Shown in pieces: positions 1 through 5,943 of a stretch of 9,211 nt of DNA (its first letter is position 1; every line of letters starts with the position of its first letter). The notes beneath the pieces were generated by a model. That model made no database searches. It saw only the letters and a list, made by a program, of their open reading frames with translations, and was not told where the DNA came from. A program made the position numbers and the translations under genes. Source of the stretch: DATKEG01 sp035544515 (lineage in GTDB: Bacteria; Acidobacteriota; Vicinamibacteria; Fen-336); the NCBI GenBank assembly GCA_035544515.1, contig DATKEG010000039.1:1-9211 (forward strand), read 5' to 3'.

Positions 1-1171
1 TGCGCCAGAGCCGGCCGGCAACCACGTCGAGATCGCCGTCGTGGTCGAAGTCGGAGAACGCGACCGCGCGGGCGCCCGGGGCGGGCGCGCCCAGCGCCGC
101 CGCCGCCGTCACGTCCTTGAAACGGAGACCGCCCTCGTTGTGGAAGAGCGCCAGCGCGTCCGCGCCGAGCGCGAGCAGGTCCGGCCTGCCGTCGTTGTCG
201 TAGTCGCCGGCCACGACGGCCAGGTACGCTCCGGCGCCGAGCGCGCCCGCCCCCGCATCCGTGAAGCGGCCCTTCTCGTTCCGATAGACCCGCAGGCCAG
301 CCGGACCCGCGGTCACCAGGTCGAGCGCGCCGTCGCCGTCGAGGTCCGCGAGCGTGACCTGCCCGGCGCCAGCCGCCGCGCGCAGCTCCGCCGGCAGCGC
401 GTCCGCCGACACATCGGCGAACGTCACCGCCGGCGTGTCGCGCGAGACCAGCTCGGCCTCGGCGCCCGTGGAGGAGAGGGCCTCGGCGTAGCGGCCCTGC
501 TCGAGGTAGTTCTGGCCGAGCACCGTCCGGTAGCCGCTGTCGCGCAGCTCCTTGAAGCGCTCCATCACCGTCTCCCCCTCCGCGCGAAGGCCGGCGCGGG
601 TGAGCGCGATCCCGAGGTTGTAGACGGCGGTCTGGCTGTAGGGCTCGGCGGCGGCGGCGGCGCGGAACGTGGCGATGGCTTCCGGGTAGCGGCGGAGCTG
701 CATGTACATCTGCCCGAGGTTGACGTTGCCGCCCACGTCGGCCGGGTCCATCTCCACCACGCGCGAGAAGCCGGCGATCGCGTCGTCGGTCCGGTTCTCG
801 GCCTTGGCCACCAGCCCGAGGATGTAATGAGGATGGGGCCGGTCCGGCAGCGCCGAGGCGGCGAGGCCCGCCTCGCGTCGCGCGCCCTCGAGGTCGCGCG
901 CGTTGTAGAGGGCCACGGCCAGGTTCATCCGGGCCAGGCCCAGGGCAGGATCGAGGGTCAACGCGCGGCGGAAGGCCTCGGCCGCCGCCGGGTAGTCGAA
1001 CTGCTCGAGCAGGGCCACGCCCAGGTTGTTGGCGCGGTACGCGTCCTCCGACGGCCCTTGTACCGCGGAGGGCGCGGAGGAGGCAGAGGACGCAGAGAAC
1101 GGCCAGGGAAGCAGGAACAAGGCGCAGCCGGAAGCCACCAGGTAGAACAGGCAGGGCGCGCGACGCGTCAC
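1..1171 (-). CDS. Exported TPR plus FG-GAP/VCBS repeat protein, C-terminus cut by window edge
   Basis: I read 390 residues from a GTG at 1171-1169; the frame stays open to the window edge, so the protein is incomplete. The GTG shares bases with the TGA of the CRTAC1-type gene upstream (GTGA, four-base overlap), which indicates translational coupling and decides the start. The N-terminus is basic (MTRRA) then hydrophobic to about residue 27, so a signal peptide or membrane anchor is likely. A low-complexity Ala/Ser/Pro linker follows (about 27-36). Residues about 45-210 form four or so TPR units, with recurring patterns such as NLGVALLEQFDYPAAAEAFR and LDPALGLARMNLAVALYNAR. From about 248 there are FG-GAP/VCBS calcium-loop motifs DxDxDG at 276-281, 323-328 and 374-379, each opening a propeller blade. 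TPR plus propeller proteins of this kind often end in an ASPIC/UnbV domain, which would lie outside the window. Probably periplasmic or surface-exposed, acting as a scaffold with the cytochrome and CRTAC1 partner; no enzymatic role is visible. Confidence 0.9.
   Translation of the reverse strand, partial: MTRRAPCLFYLVASGCALFLLPWPFSASSASSAPSAVQGPSEDAYRANNLGVALLEQFDYPAAAEAFRRALTLDPALGLARMNLAVALYNARDLEGARREAGLAASALPDRPHPHYILGLVAKAENRTDDAIAGFSRVVEMDPADVGGNVNLGQMYMQLRRYPEAIATFRAAAAAEPYSQTAVYNLGIALTRAGLRAEGETVMERFKELRDSGYRTVLGQNYLEQGRYAEALSSTGAEAELVSRDTPAVTFADVSADALPAELRAAAGAGQVTLADLDGDGALDLVTAGPAGLRVYRNEKGRFTDAGAGALGAGAYLAVVAGDYDNDGRPDLLALGADALALFHNEGGLRFKDVTAAAALGAPAPGARAVAFSDFDHDGDLDVVAGRLWR
1063..1098. 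repeat. Degenerate 9-base tandem repeat, four units, inside the TPR gene
   Basis: Four consecutive 9-base units on the plus strand read CCGCGGAGG, GCGCGGAGG, AGGCAGAGG and ACGCAGAGA. On the coding (minus) strand this is a CTCTGCGTCCTCTGC-type sequence that encodes the repetitive Ala/Ser/Pro linker between the export signal and the first TPR. Because 9 is a multiple of 3, unit gain or loss would keep the frame. Similar CTCTGCG-rich short repeats occur between genes in many bacteria (from memory, not checked). Here it is within coding sequence. Confidence 0.6.
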
Positions 1172-2868
1172 CGGGTGAGGCCCTTGCCTTCCGTCACCGT
1201 GATGGCCTGGTTCGCGGCGACGTCCGTGAGCACGTCTGTCGCGCCGCTGGGCCAGGCGACCTCGACGCGCGAGGCCCGGGCATGTTGACCCAGGCCGAAG
1301 GTCAACGGCAGCTCGCTCTGCGAGAGGTAGCTCGAGCCCGTCTTGACCACGGCCCACGGCTTGCGGCCGTCGGGCAGCGTCACCGTCACCCGCGCGCCGA
1401 TGCCGTCGCGGTTCGACCGCGTGCCCACCGTGCGCACGCGCAGCCACTTGTTCCGGTTGCCGCCGTCGTTGCGCAGCAGGTAGGCCGGCCCGTTGTTCGT
1501 GGTGAGGACGACGTCGAGGTCACCGTCGCCGTCGTAGTCGGCGTAGGCCGCGCCCCGGCCCACCACGGGCCGCTGGAGCGCGGGCCCCAGGCGGCCGGTC
1601 ACGCCCTCGAACCGCTTGCCGTCCATGTTGCGGAAGACGTGCGGCGCCTGCGCGTAGCGGACCTTGGGCTGCACGCGTTCGATGTCGTCGGCGACGTGGC
1701 CGTTGGCGGCGAAGATGTCGATCCAGCCGTCGAGGTCGTAGTCGAAGAAGAAGCAGCCGAAGGCCAGGGTGAGCAGCGACACCTGGCCGATGGCCGAGGT
1801 GGGCGCCTCGTCGATGAACAGGCCCCCGCCCTCGTTGTGGTAGAGCGCCATCATCTCGTTCGAGAAGTTGCCGATGACCAGGCTGGGCCGGCCGGAGAGG
1901 TCGTAGTCGCCCGCGTCCACGCCCATGCCCGCGCGCGCCACCCCGGCCTCGCCGAAGGCGACGCCCGCGGTGGTGGCCACGTCCGTGAAGGTGCCGTCCT
2001 TGTTGTTCCGGTACAGGTTGTTCGGCTGCGTGTCGTTGGCCACGAACAGGTCGTACCACCCGTCGCCGTTCTCGTCGAGCATGGCCACGCCCAGCGCCTT
2101 GGCCCGCGGGTTGTGCAGACCGGCGCGCGCGGTCACGTCCTCGAACGTGCCGTCGCCCCGGTTGCGGTACAGGATGGGGCTCTCCCCGCGGTAGGACTCG
2201 GGCGTGCAGTAGGACTTGGTGCGCCCGTCGAGCGTGCAGAAGAGGTCCTTCTCCGGGGTCCACTCCACGTAGCGCGTCACGTACAGGTCGAGGGCGCCGT
2301 CCTTGTCGTAGTCGAACCAGAGCGCGCTGCTCGAGAAGCCGCCCGCGCCCACGCCCGCTTTCGCGGTGACGTCCGCGAACTTGCCGCCACCGAGGTTGCG
2401 GAAGAGCTTGTTGCCGCCGAGCGCGGTCACGTACAGGTCCGTCCGGCCGTCGTTGTCGTAGTCGGCGGCGGCCGCGCCCTGCCCGTACAGCTCGACGGCC
2501 AGGCCGGACGCGCGGGTGACGTCCGTGAAGGTGCCGTCGCCGTCGTTGCGGTAGAGGGCCGAGAGGGATCTCCTCCCCGGCGTGGCCGTCCAGCTCTTCG
2601 AGTTCACCAGGAACACGTCCTGGCGGCCGTCGCCGTCCGCGTCCAGGAAGGCGACGCCCGCGCCCATGGTCTCGGGCAGGTATTTCTTGCCCGCGGCCCC
2701 GCTCGTGTGCTTGAAGCGGATGCCGGCGGCGGCGGTCACGTCGGTGAACTGCACGCCCCCGGGCGGAGCGGCGGAAGGCGCGGCGGCGAAAGCGACGCTG
2801 GCGGCGCAGACGGCCGCGGCCAGCCGCGCCGCCGCCCGCGAGGGGAGCGTGGGAAGGTTCAGTTTCAT
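1168..2868 (-). CDS. CRTAC1 family exported FG-GAP/VCBS propeller with ASPIC/UnbV C-terminal domain
   Basis: A 566-residue protein starting at ATG 2868. A purine-rich AGAGAGA directly precedes the ATG, and the cytochrome stop lies only seven bases upstream. Residues 1-30 look like a Sec signal peptide: basic start (MKLNLPTLPSRAAAR), hydrophobic Ala-rich core, then an AAA/SAA cleavage-like region. The mature protein begins with the typical FTDVTAAAGI and LPETMGAGVAFLDADGDG elements. FG-GAP/VCBS calcium loops are visible near residues 76, 137, 186, 265, 321, 376 and 444, so about seven blades; the fifth (DYDLSGRPS) is degenerate. A Cys pair (211 and 221) in an insert between blades probably forms a disulfide, as in related proteins. 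Residues about 474-560 match the ASPIC/UnbV domain (NRDGIGARVTVTLPDGR, GSSYLSQSELPLTFGLG, VEVAWPSG). Family members are extracytoplasmic calcium-binding proteins; a biochemical function in bacteria is not established. It sits between the cytochrome and the TPR/FG-GAP gene as the middle of an apparent operon. Confidence 0.93.
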   Translation of the reverse strand: MKLNLPTLPSRAAARLAAAVCAASVAFAAAPSAAPPGGVQFTDVTAAAGIRFKHTSGAAGKKYLPETMGAGVAFLDADGDGRQDVFLVNSKSWTATPGRRSLSALYRNDGDGTFTDVTRASGLAVELYGQGAAAADYDNDGRTDLYVTALGGNKLFRNLGGGKFADVTAKAGVGAGGFSSSALWFDYDKDGALDLYVTRYVEWTPEKDLFCTLDGRTKSYCTPESYRGESPILYRNRGDGTFEDVTARAGLHNPRAKALGVAMLDENGDGWYDLFVANDTQPNNLYRNNKDGTFTDVATTAGVAFGEAGVARAGMGVDAGDYDLSGRPSLVIGNFSNEMMALYHNEGGGLFIDEAPTSAIGQVSLLTLAFGCFFFDYDLDGWIDIFAANGHVADDIERVQPKVRYAQAPHVFRNMDGKRFEGVTGRLGPALQRPVVGRGAAYADYDGDGDLDVVLTTNNGPAYLLRNDGGNRNKWLRVRTVGTRSNRDGIGARVTVTLPDGRKPWAVVKTGSSYLSQSELPLTFGLGQHARASRVEVAWPSGATDVLTDVAANQAITVTEGKGLTR

Positions 2869-2875
2869 TCTCTCT
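2869..2875 (-). promoter_or_regulatory. Purine-rich ribosome-binding region of the CRTAC1-type gene
   Basis: The seven bases between the cytochrome TGA and the next ATG read AGAGAGA on the minus strand. With the preceding TGA they give a weak GA-rich Shine-Dalgarno region very close to the ATG. The short spacing suggests that ribosomes finishing the cytochrome gene re-initiate here. Confidence 0.4.
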
Positions 2876-5737
2876 TCAATCGGAGCCGGGCCGGGACTCG
2901 GACAAGGCCCGCACGGTGCGCGAGCGGGGAGTCGTCTTCTTCTCGTAGGGGCGGGAGACCGCGGGGAGGGCCGAGCGGTGCTCGTGGATCTGCTGGCGCT
3001 CGTTGTTGTCGTGGGGATGGAGCTGCCGGTAGGGACCGGTGATGGCCTGGGAGGCCTCGTCGGCCTTGAAGCGCTCGTAGCGGGCGCGATGCCGCTCCGC
3101 CATCTCCGGGTCCCGTAGACCCTGCCCGCAGAGCATCAGGTTGTAGTGGGCCTGCAGGTCCTCGGGGTCGATGGCCAGCACCTTGCGGAACTCCGCGATG
3201 GCCTCATTGTACTGGCGCTTCAGGAACAGGATGCGGCCGATCTGGTTCAGCACCACGCGGTCGCGCGGGTACTGCTCCGCCGCGATCCGCAGGTGCTCCA
3301 GGGCCTCGTCGTACCTCCCCATCGGCTTGAGCGCGCTGGCCAGGAAGAAGTGCGTCTTGGCCAGCTTCGGATCGATCTCGAGGGCCCGGCGCAGCATCTC
3401 CTCCGCGCCGGTCATGTCGCCTTCCTGGACGCGGGCACGCGCCACGTTCACCCACCCGTCGGCGTAGCCTGGCTCCATCCGCGTGACCTTCAGGAAGGCG
3501 TCCTCGGCCGCCTTGATGTGGCCCTGCAGGAGCAGGCCGATGCCGTAGTCGTTCCAGCGCTCGCGGACCGAGGGGTCGAGGAGCGGCGGCTGCGCGGGCA
3601 GCGGCGCGCCGGCGGGCAGGACGCGCAACGTGGCCTCGGACGTGGCCATCACGGTCGTGGGGATGTCGGGGATGGCCTTCACGCCGCCGGACACGCGGCT
3701 CGTGTCGCCCGTGAACAGCCAGCGCCGGTCGTCGTGATCCTTCCCGAAGGAGTCGCCCGGGCGGGCGGGATCGGGCACGCCCGCGAACGCCCACTGCGTG
3801 TTCCACCAGGCGAACTTACGGTAGTTGACCTTCGCCCGCAGCCGGATCGTGTCGCCCGCGTCCTCGGGGACGCGCAAGCGGTAGTGGACGGTGTCGGCGG
3901 CGCCCGGCGGGATCAGGCGCACGTACGCCACCGAGCGCGCCATCCAGGCGTTGCGCTTGTTGATCGGGTTGCCCCGCGCGTCGAGCAGCAGGGCGCGGTA
4001 GAAGTGCGCGCCCGGCTCCACCGGTCCCTTGCCGCCGTCCTCCACGGAGCCGCTGTGGAACACGGTCCGCCCCTTGTCGTCCACCGCCTCGAGCTCCACC
4101 CACGCGTCGAAGGCGTCCACGGTCCCGCCCGGGAAGAAATGGCCGACCTTCCGCGTCCGTACCACCACCTCGACCCGCACGGACTCGCCGCGCCGCACGA
4201 CCGGCGAGACCTTGTCGAGCGGCGCCAGAACCTCGACCGGCGGCGCCAGCACGATCTGCGCGGCGGCGAGGTTGCCCGCCTCCTCGCCCTGCGCGAACGT
4301 GCTGGCCAGGCGCGGCTCGGCGGCGGCCTGCTCGGGCATGACGGCGGGGAGCTCCTTCTCCGGCGTCCGCACCAGGCCGAAGACGTCGACCGAGACCTGC
4401 CCATCGCGCAGGAAGGCTTGCACGACCTCGAGCTGCTCCGCGTCGCCGTTGACGAACGGGAGCGCGGTGTTCGCCGCGGGGAACCGGTGCGACTTGACCA
4501 TGCCGTTCTTGGCCGCCGGGTCGTTCGAGGCCACGAGCGGCATGTGGCAGTCCGCGCACTTCTGCGGCTTCGGCGGATAGTAGAACGAGCGCGCGCCCTC
4601 GCCCGAGACGCCGGAGGCCTGCCAGTTGTCGTAGTCGTTGAACCCGCGGAACCAGCGGTACGCGTTCACGGGCACGTCGAGGTGAACCTTGTGGCACGAC
4701 GAGCAGAACTCCGGCGTCTGCAGGGTGTGGAACGACTTGAGGAACGTCTTCTTGTGCGGCTCGGGATCCAGGTTGATCAGGTAGTCGTGCGTCCAGCGCA
4801 GCAGCTTGTTCTCGCTGACCGCCAGGTCGTGCAGCGGCGGGTACTCGATGGTGAAATCGCCCTGCCCCATGGTGCTGCCCACGTGCACGATCGAATGGCA
4901 TGACGTGCAGGAGAGCCCGGCCTGGGCCTCCGGCGTGTCGATCTGCTCCCTGATCGGGCGCTCGAAGCGCCCGTTGAAGAAGACGGCGTGGTCGTGGCAG
5001 CCGGCGCACCACTTCGACGGCGTCGTGCCCACCACGTCCTGCATGTATTCGACCGACTTGCGGTACCACTGGTTGTTGAAGGACGAGAAGTGGTGCGCGG
5101 ACGAGTTCCACTGGTCGTAGATGTCCGGGTGGCAGCGCCCGCAGGCCGCGCTGGTCATGAAGAAGTTGGCGGGGATGGTCCCGCCCACGTTCGTGCGGGA
5201 CGAGGAGGGGAAGAACGGGCTCGACGGACCCGAGCCCTCGCCGTCCATGCTCGCGGGCGCCTCCGGGTTCACGATGCGGGCGCGCCGGGGGCCCTCGTAG
5301 CGCTCGCGCGCGCCCAGAAGGCCGCCCACGACGAGCGCCGCACAGGCCACCCCGGCGGCCGCCCCCGCGCGTTTACGTTCACGCCCCGCCAGGCGCCCCG
5401 CGACCATGGCGAGGTGCGCGATCACGACGAGCGATCCCGCCCCCGCGAGCGCGATGTGCGTGGCGAGGAGCCAGCGCCAGGACCGGGTCGCGCCCGTGAC
5501 CATCAGGACGAGGCCCGCCACCCCGGCCGCGAGCAACAGCGCGGAGCCGGCGGCCAGCGCCACCGGCCATGCCCGGCGGCGCCGCCACATCTCCCGCCCG
5601 CCGGCCACGAGCAGGGCCAGGCCGAGCGCGAGGTGGAGGACGACGTTGGCGAAATAGAAGGGATGCGCGTCCGCGCGCGCGAAGAGGTACGCGCTGTTGA
5701 CGGCGAGCAGGACGAAGACGGCGGCGGGCTTGTTCAC
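2876..5737 (-). CDS. Membrane-anchored pentaheme c-type cytochrome with beta-sandwich-like and TPR regions
   Basis: 953 residues from GTG 5737. An in-frame ATG at 5875 would add 46 residues, but it lies inside a 33-base palindrome, upstream of the predicted sigma-54 transcript start, and the added segment is Arg/Pro-rich and unlike a leader; I prefer GTG although its RBS is poor. Numbering from GTG: residues 5-142 contain about five hydrophobic helices, with His25, His35, His94 and His108 in or at the edge of helices. Five heme c motifs follow: CGRCH 199-203, CAGCH 244-248, CTSCH 277-281, CSSCH 345-349 and CADCH 394-398, resembling the cytochrome c554/multiheme family. Residues about 494-650 look like a beta-sandwich with a GHFFPGG element (His533), common after multiheme domains. 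About 724-890 hold four or five TPRs. The tail contains a DNNERQ element (910-915) then a basic end. Likely role: electron transfer on the outer face of the cytoplasmic membrane, with TPRs binding partners. First gene of the operon. Electron donor and acceptor are unknown. Confidence 0.93.
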   Translation of the reverse strand: MNKPAAVFVLLAVNSAYLFARADAHPFYFANVVLHLALGLALLVAGGREMWRRRRAWPVALAAGSALLLAAGVAGLVLMVTGATRSWRWLLATHIALAGAGSLVVIAHLAMVAGRLAGRERKRAGAAAGVACAALVVGGLLGARERYEGPRRARIVNPEAPASMDGEGSGPSSPFFPSSSRTNVGGTIPANFFMTSAACGRCHPDIYDQWNSSAHHFSSFNNQWYRKSVEYMQDVVGTTPSKWCAGCHDHAVFFNGRFERPIREQIDTPEAQAGLSCTSCHSIVHVGSTMGQGDFTIEYPPLHDLAVSENKLLRWTHDYLINLDPEPHKKTFLKSFHTLQTPEFCSSCHKVHLDVPVNAYRWFRGFNDYDNWQASGVSGEGARSFYYPPKPQKCADCHMPLVASNDPAAKNGMVKSHRFPAANTALPFVNGDAEQLEVVQAFLRDGQVSVDVFGLVRTPEKELPAVMPEQAAAEPRLASTFAQGEEAGNLAAAQIVLAPPVEVLAPLDKVSPVVRRGESVRVEVVVRTRKVGHFFPGGTVDAFDAWVELEAVDDKGRTVFHSGSVEDGGKGPVEPGAHFYRALLLDARGNPINKRNAWMARSVAYVRLIPPGAADTVHYRLRVPEDAGDTIRLRAKVNYRKFAWWNTQWAFAGVPDPARPGDSFGKDHDDRRWLFTGDTSRVSGGVKAIPDIPTTVMATSEATLRVLPAGAPLPAQPPLLDPSVRERWNDYGIGLLLQGHIKAAEDAFLKVTRMEPGYADGWVNVARARVQEGDMTGAEEMLRRALEIDPKLAKTHFFLASALKPMGRYDEALEHLRIAAEQYPRDRVVLNQIGRILFLKRQYNEAIAEFRKVLAIDPEDLQAHYNLMLCGQGLRDPEMAERHRARYERFKADEASQAITGPYRQLHPHDNNERQQIHEHRSALPAVSRPYEKKTTPRSRTVRALSESRPGSD

Positions 5738-5749
5738 AGCGGATGGCTC

Positions 5750-5778
5750 ATCGTGTGACCGGGAGACAGGGGTGTCAA
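5750..5778 (-). promoter_or_regulatory. Possible sigma-70-type promoter of the cytochrome operon (alternative)
   Basis: On the minus strand a perfect TTGACA (5778-5773) is followed after 17 bases by CACGAT (5755-5750), which matches TATAAT at only three of six positions. The transcript would begin roughly 6-7 bases before the GTG start, leaving almost no leader. This competes with, or adds a basal promoter to, the sigma-54 element just upstream. I consider it less likely because the -10 is poor. Confidence 0.25.
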
Positions 5779-5791
5779 GCTTCGGCGTGGT

Positions 5792-5807
5792 AGCAATCCG
5801 CGGTCCA
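5792..5807 (-). promoter_or_regulatory. Predicted sigma-54 (-24/-12) promoter of the cytochrome operon
   Basis: The minus strand reads TGGACCG-CGGA-TTGCT. Against the sigma-54 consensus TGGCACG-N4-TTGCW it matches 10 of 12 specified positions, has the invariant GG and GC with exactly ten bases between them, and a pyrimidine precedes the TGG. The predicted transcript start is near 5781, giving a leader of about 44 bases to the GTG at 5737. A sigma-54 activator with GAFTGA is encoded divergently, and a strong dyad sits about 108 bases upstream of the start, the usual range for an enhancer-type site. The assignment is by pattern only. Confidence 0.6.
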
Positions 5808-5872
5808 GGTTCGGGGGCGCGCCCTCCGACTGAGCGGCAACGGGTTGTGGCGCCGGCGGCCGCGGTCCCGCC

Positions 5873-5905
5873 CATACCTCCTACGCGGCCCGCGTAGGAG
5901 GTATG
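5873..5905. promoter_or_regulatory. Perfect 16-base inverted repeat (33-base palindrome), probable activator binding site
   Basis: The left arm CATACCTCCTACGCGG (5873-5888) and right arm CCGCGTAGGAGGTATG (5890-5905) are exact reverse complements around the single base 5889. Symmetry breaks directly outside the arms. The centre lies about 108 bases upstream of the predicted sigma-54 transcript start and 55 bases upstream of the kinase ATG, so one site could serve both directions. The most economical reading is the enhancer site for the NtrC-type regulator encoded at 7533-8915, whose Fis-type helix-turn-helix would bind as a dimer. Alternatives: operator of another dimeric regulator, a dispersed palindromic repeat, or an RNA hairpin, since TGTTTT follows the right arm on the plus strand. 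Confidence 0.7.
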
Positions 5906-5907
5906 TG

Positions 5908-5937
5908 TTTTCGGCGGCCCTCGTGTTCCTGTATAAG
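5908..5937 (+). promoter_or_regulatory. Weak candidate promoter of the kinase-regulator operon
   Basis: TATAAG at 5932-5937 matches five of six bases of a sigma-70 -10 element. An upstream TTTTCG (5908-5913) is a poor -35 at 18-base spacing. The start would fall at about 5944, the kinase ATG itself, implying a leaderless or nearly leaderless mRNA. I found no sigma-54 element on this strand in the divergent region. Confidence 0.3.
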
Positions 5938-5943
5938 TCGGCC

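Noticed and set aside
41..4903. Long plus-strand open frames (41-1288, 1282-3042, 3146-4903) opposite the minus-strand operon
   Set aside because: Their products are Arg/Val/Gly/His-rich with no domain signature, and they mirror the codon bias of convincing multidomain genes on the minus strand.
5734..5751. Five-codon leader ORF (MSHPL) on the minus strand whose TGA overlaps the cytochrome GTG
   Set aside because: Too short to distinguish from chance and without a ribosome-binding site; it could couple translation only if transcription starts upstream.
5873..5911. The palindrome as a rho-independent terminator (stem followed by TGTTTT on the plus strand)
   Set aside because: No plus-strand gene lies directly upstream to terminate, the symmetric loop is one base, and the divergent promoter context fits an operator better.
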